A stretch of DNA of 64,000 nucleotides, taken from positions 434,001-498,000 of the forward strand of contig NZ_JAIHON010000002.1 of the NCBI RefSeq assembly GCF_021173675.1. The letters run 5' to 3'. How positions within the stretch are numbered: position 1 is the stretch's first letter; each line of letters starts with the position of its first letter. Position numbers and translations under genes: made by a program. Below the pieces are notes generated by a model. The model did not search any database and was not told the DNA's origin. It worked only from the letters and a program-made list of their open reading frames with translations. Source of the DNA: Streptomyces lincolnensis (GTDB taxonomy: Bacteria; Actinomycetota; Actinomycetes; Streptomycetales; Streptomycetaceae). Shown here piece after piece: positions 39,977 through 49,041 of the stretch.

Positions 39977-41407
39977 ATGCGCCGAGCGAAAATCGTCTGC
40001 ACCCTGGGCCCCGCCACCCATACATACGACCAGATCAAAGCCCTCGTCGACGCCGGCATGGACGTGGCCCGCTTCAACCTCAGCCACGGCACCCACGCCG
40101 AACACGAAGAGCGCTACCACCACGTCCGCAAGGCCTCCGACGAGACCGGCCGCAGCGTCGGCATCCTCGCCGACCTTCAAGGACCGAAGATCCGCCTCGG
40201 CCACTTCACCGAAGGCCCGGTACTCCTTGAACGCGGCGACACCTTCACCATCACCGTGGAGGAGGGCGCGGAGGGCGACGGCCGGCAGTGCGGCACGACA
40301 TACACCGGACTCGCGGGTGATGTGACCCCCGGCGAACGCATCCTCGTCGACGACGGCAAGGTCTGCCTGGAGGTCACCTCGGTCGACGGCCCCCGCGTCC
40401 ACACCACGGTCGTGGAAGGAGGGATGGTCTCCGACCACAAGGGCCTGAACCTGCCCGGTGTCGCCGTATCGGTCCCCGCTCTCTCCTCCAAGGACGAAGA
40501 AGACCTCCGCTGGGCCCTCCGCACCGGCTTCGACGTCATCGCTCTCTCCTTCGTCCGCTCCGGCCACGACATCGACGCCGTCCACCGCATCATGGACGAG
40601 ACCGGACGCCGACTCCCCGTCATCGCCAAGGTCGAGAAACCACAGGCCGTGGACGCCATCGAGGACATCGTCGCCGCCTTCGACGGCATCATGGTCGCGC
40701 GCGGCGACCTCGGCGTCGAAATGCCCCTGGAACAGGTCCCCATCGTCCAGAAGCGCGCCATCAAACTGGCGAAGCGCAACGCCAAGCCGGTCATCGTCGC
40801 CACGCAAATGCTCGACTCCATGATCGACAACTCCCGCCCGACCAGGGCGGAAGCGTCCGACGTCGCCAACGCGGTGATCGACGGCACGGACGCGGTGATG
40901 CTGTCCGGCGAGACGAGCGTCGGCAAGCACGCGGTGGAGACCGTCCGGACCATGGCCCGCATCGTCGAAGCGGCGGAGGAGGACCTCCTCGCGAAGGGCC
41001 TCCCGCCCCTGACGGAAAGCGACAAACCCCGCACGCAGGGGGGTGCGGTCGCCCGTGCGGCGGCTGAAATGGGCGACTTCCTCCAGGCCAAGTTCCTGGT
41101 CGCCTTCACCCAGTCCGGCGACACGGTCCGCCGCCTGTCGCGCTACCGGTCCCCCATCCCGTTGTTGGCCTTCACCCCGGAACCGGCGACCCGCTCCCAA
41201 CTGAACCTGACGTGGGGCGTCGAGACCTTCCTCGGCCCGCACGTCGACTCCACCGACGCGATGGTCGACCAGGTGGACGAGTTGTTGTTGCAGTACGGCC
41301 GCTGCCAGAAGGGCGACGTGGTCGTCATCACGGCCGGCTCGCCGCCCGGGGTCTCCGGGTCGACGAACCTGGTCCGGGTGCATCACATCGGGGAGGAGGA
41401 GAGGTAG
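39977..41407 (+). CDS. pyk: Pyruvate kinase
   Basis: 476 residues, standard length. RRAKIVCTLGPATHTYDQIK, FNLSHGTHAEHEERY, AKVEKPQAVDAIEDI, ARGDLGVEMPLEQVP, TQMLDSMIDNSRPTRAEASD and VMLSGETSVG are the nucleotide, metal and phosphoenolpyruvate site segments. The C-terminal regulatory domain is present. It makes pyruvate and ATP from phosphoenolpyruvate. The ATG at 39977 starts the conserved N-terminus; the ribosome-binding site (AGGG) is weak. It faces the tRNA-proximal pseudogene, ending 6 bp from it. Confidence 0.97.
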   Translation: MRRAKIVCTLGPATHTYDQIKALVDAGMDVARFNLSHGTHAEHEERYHHVRKASDETGRSVGILADLQGPKIRLGHFTEGPVLLERGDTFTITVEEGAEGDGRQCGTTYTGLAGDVTPGERILVDDGKVCLEVTSVDGPRVHTTVVEGGMVSDHKGLNLPGVAVSVPALSSKDEEDLRWALRTGFDVIALSFVRSGHDIDAVHRIMDETGRRLPVIAKVEKPQAVDAIEDIVAAFDGIMVARGDLGVEMPLEQVPIVQKRAIKLAKRNAKPVIVATQMLDSMIDNSRPTRAEASDVANAVIDGTDAVMLSGETSVGKHAVETVRTMARIVEAAEEDLLAKGLPPLTESDKPRTQGGAVARAAAEMGDFLQAKFLVAFTQSGDTVRRLSRYRSPIPLLAFTPEPATRSQLNLTWGVETFLGPHVDSTDAMVDQVDELLLQYGRCQKGDVVVITAGSPPGVSGSTNLVRVHHIGEEER

Positions 41408-41413
41408 GGGGCG

Positions 41414-42096
41414 TCAGTGTTTCGGGCCCACGTGGATGTCCATGAGGGCTACGGAGGCCTTGCGGGCGATCGAGACGTTGAACGGGTCGCTGCCGCGAGC
41501 TCACCGGCGACGAGGCGGGTGGTCCAGTTGGTGATACGGCACCCGTCGGAGTGGATGAGGCCCCGGATGAACTCCCAGGGGTGCGTGTCGACGATCTCCT
41601 GTTGCCAAGGTTCCAGGGCGATCGTCCGCTCGTGCTTCTTGCCGGGGCCGTGCTGGGGGAACAGGCAGGGCCAGTGCTGGCTTTATGCGATGACAGACAC
41701 GTAGCCCTTTGCCTGCGTGCGGGAGGCGGTTCCTGTCGGGTTTACCGCCCGCATGGCAATCTCGCAGGCGTTCATCAGGCCCGGCCAGACGTTTGCGCAG
41801 ACGATCCGTAGGTAGTGGCCGGTGCGGCGATGCGCGCTGATGCAACCGTCGCCGAGGTACAGGCCGAGCAGGTAGCAGTAGGCCTCTGTGTCCTCGGGTG
41901 GTCGAGGCTGGCGCTGGCAGCGGCTGCACGGATCGGGTTGCACTCGCATGCGCGGGATCGGCTCGATTCGCGTCTGCCAGGACCGAATCGCAGCGCGCGA
42001 TATCCCCATCTCCTTGCTGACGGAGTTCATGCTGCGCCCTTGGGCGACGAGGGTCAGGCCCCGCTTGCGTGTGCTGACGTCGTACATGCGGCCCAC
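41414..42096 (-). pseudogene. Decayed HTH plus LAGLIDADG-type endonuclease-like gene
   Basis: From GTG 42096 (or ATG 42087) the reading frame begins with an HTH (VSKEMGISRAAIRSWQTRIE) and a LAGLIDADG-like motif YLLGLYLGDGCIS, then stops at TAA 41683 after KGYVSVIA. The same frame continues past the stop with SQHWPCLFPQHGPGKK, EPWQQEIVDTHPWEF and a second LAGLIDADG-like motif FIRGLIHSDGCRITN. It then breaks: a stretch is deleted after TTRLVAGE, and the family's C-terminus (GSDPFNVSIARKASVALM, VGPKH, stop) resumes in another frame. One nonsense change plus a frameshifting deletion mean it is not functional as a full protein; a 130-residue N-terminal fragment could still be made. Confidence 0.82.
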
Positions 42097-42129
42097 TCTG
42101 GAAGCGTGATCGCGACGACACGCAGCAAA

Positions 42130-42163
42130 AAGCGGATGTTCACGAGAACGGGAACATCCGCTT
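42130..42163 (-). terminator. Rho-independent terminator of the tRNA transcript
   Basis: AAGCGGATGTTC and GAACATCCGCTT form a 12-bp stem with a 10-base loop. On the minus strand it is followed by a short T-run (TTTTT overlapping the stem end), downstream of the tRNA 3' end. It also separates the tRNA from the pseudogene. Confidence 0.85.
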
Positions 42164-42178
42164 CTTGGCGTCTACCTT

Positions 42179-42283
42179 CGAATCGAAGGAAAAGTGCCCC
42201 GGGTGGGACTCGAACCCACACTGAATACCTTTTGAGGGTATCGTCTCTACCGATTGGACTACCGGAGCCCTGCGAATCGAAGG
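42179..42283. repeat. 11-bp direct repeats flanking the tRNA gene
   Basis: CGAATCGAAGG occurs at 42179-42189 and 42273-42283, directly outside the tRNA. The left copy is part of the perfect palindrome CCTTCGAATCGAAGG (42175-42189). Their symmetrical placement suggests a duplication around the tRNA unit. Confidence 0.7.
42195..42268 (-). tRNA. tRNA with CAA anticodon (tRNA-Leu by anticodon), class I shape
   Basis: A 74-nt cloverleaf can be drawn. Acceptor arms are GCTCCGG and CCGGGGC (one G-T pair), the D stem is GTC/GAC with CAATCGGTAGA loop, and the anticodon stem is ATACC/GGTAT with the loop CTCAAAA (anticodon CAA, codon UUG). The variable loop is TCAGT and the T arm is GTGGG-TTCGAGT-CCCAC. 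The discriminator is A and no CCA is encoded. By anticodon this is leucine, but true leucine tRNAs carry a long variable arm and this one does not. Confidence 0.85.
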
Positions 42284-42369
42284 TTCTCCCCGACCCGCTG
42301 AGCTCCCACCATACCGCAGCTAGGTAGGCTCTTGTCAGCTGTACCCCCGCCCCTGAACGAGGAGCCCCC

Positions 42370-43023
42370 GTGACCGCCCCCGAGTCGCCCCAGCCCGTAG
42401 ACGCGCCCGACGACGACAAGTCGCACGTGCCTCCGCTGACGACCCGTGTCGTCATCGCCGAGGACGAGGCACTGATCCGGCTCGACCTCAAAGAGATGCT
42501 GGAGGAGGAGGGCTACACCGTAGTAGGTGAGGCGGGTGACGGCGAGCAGGCCGTGGAGCTCGCCCGGGAGCACAAGCCCGACCTCGTGATCCTGGACGTG
42601 AAGATGCCGAAGCTGGACGGTATCTCCGCCGCGGAGAAGATCGCCGAGGACCGGATCGCCCCGGTGCTGATGCTCACCGCGTTCTCGCAGCGCGACTTGG
42701 TCGAGCGGGCGAGGGACGCCGGTGCGATGGCGTATCTCGTGAAGCCGTTCAGTAAGAGTGACGTCGTGCCGGCGATCGAGATGGCCGTGTCCCGGTTCAC
42801 GGAGCTGAAGGAGCTGGAGAACGAGGTCGCGGACCTCACCCAGCGCCTGGAGACCCGCAAGCTGGTGGATCGCGCGAAGTCGATTCTTCAGACGGAGTAC
42901 GGCCTGAGTGAGCCCGCCGCGTTCCGGTGGATCCAGAAGACGTCGATGGACCGTCGGATGTCGATGCAGCAGGTGGCGGAGGCCGTCATCCAGGACGCGG
43001 ACGAGAAGAAGAACAAGGGCTGA
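42370..43023 (+). CDS. pdtaR: ANTAR-domain response regulator, PdtaR-like
   Basis: 217 residues. The receiver domain has Glu31-Asp32, phosphoacceptor Asp76 in VILDVKMP, Thr103 and Lys125 in YLVKPFS. A coiled linker (ELENEVADLTQRLETR) joins it to a C-terminal ANTAR RNA-binding domain (about 155-210: AKSILQTEYGLSEPAAFRWI). ANTAR proteins prevent transcription termination by binding paired hexaloop hairpins in mRNA leaders. The cognate kinase PdtaS is not adjacent. GTG start at 42370 with GAGGAG upstream. Its position beside pyk is conserved in Streptomyces as I recall. Confidence 0.92.
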   Translation: MTAPESPQPVDAPDDDKSHVPPLTTRVVIAEDEALIRLDLKEMLEEEGYTVVGEAGDGEQAVELAREHKPDLVILDVKMPKLDGISAAEKIAEDRIAPVLMLTAFSQRDLVERARDAGAMAYLVKPFSKSDVVPAIEMAVSRFTELKELENEVADLTQRLETRKLVDRAKSILQTEYGLSEPAAFRWIQKTSMDRRMSMQQVAEAVIQDADEKKNKG

Positions 43024-43045
43024 CCGTCCGGCGCCCGAGCATGAG

Positions 43046-43082
43046 CGAGGCCCGCGTCCCCGAGAGGGGGCCGCGGGCCTCG
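43046..43082. terminator. Bidirectional hairpin between pdtaR and livF
   Basis: CGAGGCCCGCG and CGCGGGCCTCG form an 11-bp perfect stem with a 15-base loop between two convergent genes. Confidence 0.8.
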
Positions 43083-43099
43083 TCGTATCTCCGGGTGGG

Positions 43100-43812
<713 letters not shown>

Positions 43813-43816
<4 letters not shown>

Positions 43817-44688
43817 CGGTCTTCTCCCTTGCTGATGGTGCTCTGTGCCTCGGCGGCCTCGACTTCCGCGGCTTCGGCGGCGCCGGGTTCGCCCTCGAAG
43901 GGTTCGCCGAGGTAGGCGGCGATGACGCGTTCGTCGGCCTGGACCACCTCGGAGGTGCCTTCGACGAGTTTCTCGCCCTGGACCAGGACGGCGACGCGGT
44001 CGCTGAGGTTGAACACGAACCGCATGTCGTGCTCGATGAGCAGGACGGCGATGCCCTTGTCGCGGATGGCGAAGACGAGTTCCTCGGTGGCGCGGGTCTC
44101 CTGCGGGTTCATGCCGGCGGTCGGCTCGTCGAGGAGGAGCAGGCCGGGTTCGGAGGCCAGTGCGCGGGCGATCTCCAGCTTGCGCTGTTCGCCGTAGGGC
44201 AGGTTGCGGGCCAGGTGGTCGCGCTTGTGGGCCAGGCCGATGAACTCAAGGAGTTCCATCGAGCGTTCCTCGCTGGCTTTTTCCGCCTTCTTGAAGCCGG
44301 GGCCGCGCAGCAGCGCCGACCACAGGCCTTCCTTGGTGCGGGTGTGCCGGCCGACCAGGACGTTTTCCAGGACGGTCATGTTGGCGAAGAGGCGGATGTT
44401 CTGGAAGGTGCGGGCGATGCCGGCCTGGGTGACCAGGTGGGGCTTGGGCGGCAGGACGGTGCCCTTGTAGGAGACGGTGCCCTCGGTGGGGACGTACAGG
44501 CCGGTGAGGCAGTTGAAGAAGGTGGTCTTGCCGGCGCCGTTGGGTCCGATCAGGCCGACGATCTCGCCGGCGTTGACGGTGAAGTCGACCGAGCGCACCG
44601 CGGTGAGGCCGCCGAAGCGCATGGTGACGTTACGGGCTTCGAGCACCGGTGTGGTGGTCTGCGTGGTCTGTGTCGTCATGGTGGTCAC
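43813..44688 (-). CDS. livG: Branched-chain amino acid ABC transporter ATP-binding protein
   Basis: 291 residues. Walker A GPNGAGKTTFF, Q-loop segment ARTFQNIRLFANMTVLENVL, signature PYGEQRKLEIARAL, Walker B LLLLDEPTAGMNP and switch His in LIEHDMRFV. The C-terminus ends in an acidic tail (about 265-291) not essential to the fold. The GTG at 44688 overlaps the livM stop by 4 bp; the ATG at 44679 is an alternative. Threonine/glutamine repeats (TTQTTQTTT) form the N-terminus. Confidence 0.95.
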
Positions 44689-46493
44689 GCCCCCGCCTTC
44701 GTGACGGTGGCCGAATCGTCGGTCAGTGTCGTGGTCTGTGGTACGTCGAGCTGGCCGGTTTCGTGGAATTCCAGCTGGCGGCGGCGGTTGGCGATGATGC
44801 CTTCGGGGCGGAAGCGCATCAGCAGGATCAGCGCGATGCCGAACGCGAGCAGGGACTTGTCCTGGAGGAAGACCAGCTTCTCCGGCAGCAGGTAGAGCAG
44901 GGCGGCGCCGAGGATGGGTCCGGCGACCGTGCCCATGCCGCCGAGGACCACCGCGGCCAGCAGGAACGCCGAGTTGGGCGGGGTGGAGCCGGCGAACTGG
45001 TACGGGGTGGGGACCACGCTGTAGGTGACGTGGGCGGAGACGGTGCCGGCCAGGCCGGCCAGGGCGGCGCCGAGGGCGAAGGCGATGAGTTTGACGCGGA
45101 AGCCGTTGATGCCCATGGCGGTGGCGGCGGTCTCGTCCTCGCGGATGGCGATCCAGGAGCGGCCGATGCGGGAGTCGGCGGCGCGGGTGTAGACGAGGAC
45201 CACGATCGCCATGATCAGGACCATGAGGAGGTAGTAGTTGGCGAACCGGCCGAGGGTGAAGCCGGCGATGTCGTGGGACTCGCCGAGGTTGAACCCGAAG
45301 AGTTTCAGATCGGGGATGGAGGGGATGCCGTTGGGCCCGTTGGTGATGTCGGGTCCGGAGTCGCCGTCCATGTTGTTGACCGCGATGCGGAAGATCTCGC
45401 CGAAGCCGAGGGTGACGATGGCGAGGTAGTCGCCGCGCAGGCGGAGGGTGGGGGCGCCGATGAGGATGCCGAAGACCAGGGAGGCGGCGGCGCCGGTCAG
45501 GGCGGCGGCCCAGAAGGGGAAGTGGACGCCGGAGAAGGTGGAGAACTCCGAGCCGGAGACCAGGGCGGCGGTGTAGGCGCCGACGCCGAGGAAGGCGACG
45601 TAGCCGAGGTCGAGGAGTCCGGCGAGGCCGACGACGATGTTCAGGCCGAGGGCGACGGTGCCGAAGATGAGGATGTTGACGCCGATGTTGGCGTAGTGGT
45701 CGTCGGTCTGGGTGAAGGGGAACGCGATCGCGGCGGCGAAGCCCATCGCCAGGGTGAAGCTGCGGTGGCGGGCGACCAGCCGGGAGAAGCGGTCCAGCAG
45801 GCCCGCGGTGTGCAGGGCCCATACCGAGAACACGACCACGATCAGGTAGCCGATGAACAGCTCGCCGTACTCGGTGTCGATGCCGTAGGTGAAGACGCCG
45901 AGGCCGATGATCGTGACGACGGTGATGACCGCCCGCTCGATCCAGGGTGCGAGGTCCTGGGGGGCGGGGATCTGTTCGGCCTTGGTGATGTACGCCTTGA
46001 GGTGTTCCTTGGTGTCGCCGGTGGCCTTCTCCGGGAGGGAGAGGGCGCCGATGACGGGGAGCAGGGAGGCGATGGCGGCGATGAAGCCGCCGGGTTCGAG
46101 GTTGGCGAGGCCGCCGAGGTCGACGCTGATGGCGAGGACGGTGTACCAGGTGACGCCGAAGCCGCCGAGGGCGGTGAGGAACAGCGGCGCGTTGTTGCGG
46201 GCGGGGATGAGCCAGCCGAGGCCGCGGATGCCGTAGGAGGCGAGGGCGAAGAGGGTGGTGAGGATGCCTGCGGTGAAGGTGAGCCACTGGAGGCCGCCGG
46301 GGTAGCCGGTGACGGTGAGGTCGCCGGGGAAGGCGGAGGTCCAGGTCCAGGCGAGGAAGGTGGAGGCGGCGGTGGCGATGCCTCCGGCGAGGAGGAGCGC
46401 GCGGGCTGCCGCGAGGGGCAGGGGGAGGAGGCCGCGGGTTTCGGCGGTGGGGGCGTCCCCGGCCGAGGGGCTGGTGTTCTTGGTCTCGGTCAT
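44685..46493 (-). CDS. livM: Branched-chain amino acid ABC transporter permease with extended N-terminus
   Basis: 602 residues, clearly longer than a typical LivM (about 330-425). The permease core begins near 255 (NIGVNILIFGTVALGLNIVV) and runs to about 570, including LRGDYLAIVTLGFGEI and the EAA-like segment AIREDETAATAMGIN. Ahead of it, residues 1-250 hold roughly six additional hydrophobic helices and a charged loop (PEKATGDTKEHLKAYITK). Function of the added region is unknown. The next genes overlap; livH ends 4 bp upstream of its start. Confidence 0.92.
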   Translation of the reverse strand: MTETKNTSPSAGDAPTAETRGLLPLPLAAARALLLAGGIATAASTFLAWTWTSAFPGDLTVTGYPGGLQWLTFTAGILTTLFALASYGIRGLGWLIPARNNAPLFLTALGGFGVTWYTVLAISVDLGGLANLEPGGFIAAIASLLPVIGALSLPEKATGDTKEHLKAYITKAEQIPAPQDLAPWIERAVITVVTIIGLGVFTYGIDTEYGELFIGYLIVVVFSVWALHTAGLLDRFSRLVARHRSFTLAMGFAAAIAFPFTQTDDHYANIGVNILIFGTVALGLNIVVGLAGLLDLGYVAFLGVGAYTAALVSGSEFSTFSGVHFPFWAAALTGAAASLVFGILIGAPTLRLRGDYLAIVTLGFGEIFRIAVNNMDGDSGPDITNGPNGIPSIPDLKLFGFNLGESHDIAGFTLGRFANYYLLMVLIMAIVVLVYTRAADSRIGRSWIAIREDETAATAMGINGFRVKLIAFALGAALAGLAGTVSAHVTYSVVPTPYQFAGSTPPNSAFLLAAVVLGGMGTVAGPILGAALLYLLPEKLVFLQDKSLLAFGIALILLMRFRPEGIIANRRRQLEFHETGQLDVPQTTTLTDDSATVTKAGA

Positions 46494-46497
46494 GTGA

Positions 46498-47427
46498 TCA
46501 CGCCCTGTCCGCTACGCGTTCGCCGAGCAGGCCCTGTGGCCTGAGGAGCAGCACGAGGATGAGCAGGACGAAGGCCCATACGTCGGACCAGCCCTGGCCG
46601 CCGAGCTGCTGCATGCCGGGGATGCCGTCGATGTAGGCGGAGGCGAGGGTTTCGGCGACGCCCAGGACGAGGCCGCCGAGCATGGCGCCGTAGATGTTGC
46701 CGATGCCGCCCAGTACCGCGGCGGTGAAGGCCTTGAGGCCCATCAGGAAGCCCATGCGGTAGTCGACGTTGCCGTATTTGAGGCCGTAGGCGACGGCGGC
46801 GACGGCGGCGAAGAAGCCGCCGATGGCGAAGGCGATGACGATGATGCGGTTGGTGTCGATGCCCATGAGCTGGGCGGTGTCCGGGTCCTGGGCGGTGGCC
46901 TGCATGGCGCGGCCGGTGCGGGACTTGCGGACGAAGAACGCCAGGGTGGCCATGCAGACGACGGCGGCGACGACGAGGAAGATGTCGGCGTCCTTGATGG
47001 TGACGGAGCCGATGTCGCGGGTGGTGTCCAGGCCGGGGAAGGCGCGGGCGCGGTCGGCGCCGGGGTAGAAGTTGCGGACGACTTCCTGGAGGGCCAGGGA
47101 GAGGCCGATCGCGGTGATGAGGGGGGCTAGCCGGGGTGCTCCGCGCAGTGGGCGGTAGGCGAACCGTTCCGCTCCGACGGCGATGAGGATGGCGACGAGG
47201 GCGCCGCCGATCAGCATCAGGGGGACGGCGATGACCATCGTGGTGCCGTCGGGCAGGATGTAGAAGTAGACCGTGAGGGCGCCGAAGGCCCCGGTCATGA
47301 AGATCTCGCCGTGCGCGAAGTTGATGAGCTGGACGATGCCGTACACCATCGTGTAGCCGATGGCGATCAGCCCGTACATCGAGCCTAGGAGCAGCCCGTT
47401 GGCCAGCTGCTGCGGCAGGGTGTTCAC
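46498..47427 (-). CDS. livH: Branched-chain amino acid ABC transporter permease
   Basis: 309 residues, typical size, eight or so membrane helices. LLLGSMYGLIAIGYTMVYGI, LINFAHGEIFM, ITAIGLSLALQEVVRN, QDPDTAQLMGIDTN (EAA-like loop) and KAFTAAVLGGIGNIYGAMLG are LivH hallmarks. The GTG at 47427 has GGAGG seven bases upstream. Separated from livK by 154 bp with a strong hairpin, so its expression likely depends on read-through or a separate promoter. Confidence 0.95.
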   Translation of the reverse strand: MNTLPQQLANGLLLGSMYGLIAIGYTMVYGIVQLINFAHGEIFMTGAFGALTVYFYILPDGTTMVIAVPLMLIGGALVAILIAVGAERFAYRPLRGAPRLAPLITAIGLSLALQEVVRNFYPGADRARAFPGLDTTRDIGSVTIKDADIFLVVAAVVCMATLAFFVRKSRTGRAMQATAQDPDTAQLMGIDTNRIIVIAFAIGGFFAAVAAVAYGLKYGNVDYRMGFLMGLKAFTAAVLGGIGNIYGAMLGGLVLGVAETLASAYIDGIPGMQQLGGQGWSDVWAFVLLILVLLLRPQGLLGERVADRA

Positions 47428-47518
47428 CGCGTGGCCTCCATGTCACTGGTGGTGGTCGTGTGCACTGGTGGCGTGCAGGGTCTGGGGTGCACTGGTGTGC
47501 GGAAGTCCGGGTGTGGAA

Positions 47519-47558
47519 ACGGGCCGCGCGGTCGGGATCCTCCTTCCGCGCGGCCCGT
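47519..47558 (-). terminator. Hairpin between livK and livH
   Basis: ACGGGCCGCGCGG and CCGCGCGGCCCGT form a 13-bp perfect stem with a 14-base loop, 24 bp after the livK stop. In a binding-protein-first operon it would let most transcripts end after livK and a minority continue, giving excess binding protein. Two GTGCACTGGTG direct repeats lie just beyond (47460-47470, 47487-47497). Confidence 0.82.
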
Positions 47559-47581
47559 GAGCGGTGTGCTGCGGGTCTGGG

Positions 47582-48826
47582 TCAGCCGAGGTCGGCGGTG
47601 CCGGTGTCGACAGCCTTCCACTTGCCCTTCTCGACCTGGTAGACCGTGAGCTGCTTGTTGGTGGTGTCGCCGTACTGGTCGAAGGAGACCTTGCCGGTCA
47701 GGCCCTCGAAGTCGGACTTCTGGACGCCGTCGACGACGGAGGAGCGCAGCGCGTTGATGTCGCTGGGGACGTCGCCGTTGTTGGCGTCCACGGCGGCCTT
47801 CACGGCCTTGATGATGGCGGTGGTGGCGTCGTAGGCGTAGGCACCGTAGGCGCCGTAGTCACCCTTGTAGCCCTTGGACTTGTAGGTGGCGATGAAGTCC
47901 TTGGCGGCCGGCAGGGTGTCGGCGGGGACACCGATGGCGGTGACGAGGTCGCCCTCGGCGGAGGCGCCGGCGGCCGAGATGTAGGTGGACGCGTACATGC
48001 CGTCGCCACCGAAGAGCGGGATCTTGACGTTGGCGTCCTTCATCTGCTTGGTGAGCAGGGAGGACTCGTCGTACTGGCCGCCGTAGTAGAGGAGGTCGGC
48101 GCCGGAGCTCTTGATCTTGGTGACGAGGGAGCCGAAGTCCTTGGTGCCGGTGTTGACGTGGTCGGTCTGGACGACCTGGCCGCCGAGCTTCTTGAACTGG
48201 TCGCTGAAGATCTTCGCCAGGCCGGCGCCGTAGGTCTGCTTGTCGTCGACTACGAAGACCTTCTTCTTCTTGAGGTCGTTGAAGGCGTAGCCGGCGGCGA
48301 AGCTGCCCTGGAGCTCGTCGGTGGTGGCGGTGCGGAAGTACGTCTTGTACGGCCGCTTCTTGTCCGTCTGCCAGTTCTTGCCCTGGGTCAGCTCGGGGTT
48401 GGTGTTGGCCGGGGAGATCTGGACCATGTTGGCCGAGGCGAAGACCTGCTGCATGGTCTGGGCGACGCCGGAGTTCAGCGGGCCGACGGCGCCGATGGCC
48501 GTCTTGTCGCCGGTGATGGCGGTGGCGTTGGACTGGCCGGTGGCGGGCTGGGCCTTGTCGTCCAGGGCCTTGATCTTGAACGTGACGCCGGGGACGAGCT
48601 TGTTCTTGTTGGCGTCATCGATGGCGATCTGGGCGCCGTACCGGATGCCGAGGCCGGTGGTGGAGTTCTCGCCCGTGAACGGGGCGGTGACGCCGATGGT
48701 CAGCGTGGTGCCGCCGCCGCTGTCGCCACTGTCGCCGCCGCCGTTGTCGTCTCGGGAGCCGCAGGCGGTGAGCGTCAGAGCGCCGGTCGCGAGAACGGAG
48801 CTAAGTATCACCAAGGAACGTCGCAC
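47582..48826 (-). CDS. livK: Branched-chain amino acid-binding lipoprotein
   Basis: 414 residues. The N-terminus RRSLVILSSVLATGALTLTA ends in a lipobox with Cys22, followed by a Gly/Ser/Asp linker. The rest is a type I periplasmic-binding fold (TIGVTAPFTGENSTTGLGIR, AVGPLNSGVAQTMQQVF, VVDDKQTYGAGLAKIF, GGDGMYASTYI). It is anchored to the outer face of the membrane and delivers amino acids or related ligands to LivHMGF. GTG start at 48826 with GGAAAGGA upstream. Confidence 0.95.
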   Translation of the reverse strand: MRRSLVILSSVLATGALTLTACGSRDDNGGGDSGDSGGGTTLTIGVTAPFTGENSTTGLGIRYGAQIAIDDANKNKLVPGVTFKIKALDDKAQPATGQSNATAITGDKTAIGAVGPLNSGVAQTMQQVFASANMVQISPANTNPELTQGKNWQTDKKRPYKTYFRTATTDELQGSFAAGYAFNDLKKKKVFVVDDKQTYGAGLAKIFSDQFKKLGGQVVQTDHVNTGTKDFGSLVTKIKSSGADLLYYGGQYDESSLLTKQMKDANVKIPLFGGDGMYASTYISAAGASAEGDLVTAIGVPADTLPAAKDFIATYKSKGYKGDYGAYGAYAYDATTAIIKAVKAAVDANNGDVPSDINALRSSVVDGVQKSDFEGLTGKVSFDQYGDTTNKQLTVYQVEKGKWKAVDTGTADLG

Positions 48827-49041
48827 AATCAGTCCTTTCCGCAGGCACTGTCACCCCTTGTGGGGGACGGCGGGTGCCGCGCTGGTACCGAACTCCCGAT
48901 GGAGCGGTGACTGGCCGTGACTCTAAGCCCGGTTTGTAGTGCTGGGCATCGCTGTGCGCTGGCTTGTGACTTTCTTGTTATGACGTGATGGAGGGCAAGC
49001 TTCGGTAAAGGGGGCTCTCAGCCGTTTTAGAGGGGGTGCTC

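Noticed and set aside
41501..42121. 206-codon minus-strand frame overlapping the tRNA-proximal pseudogene
   Set aside because: Its translation is Arg/Pro/His-rich and frame-shifted relative to the HTH/LAGLIDADG-like frame, which carries recognisable motifs.
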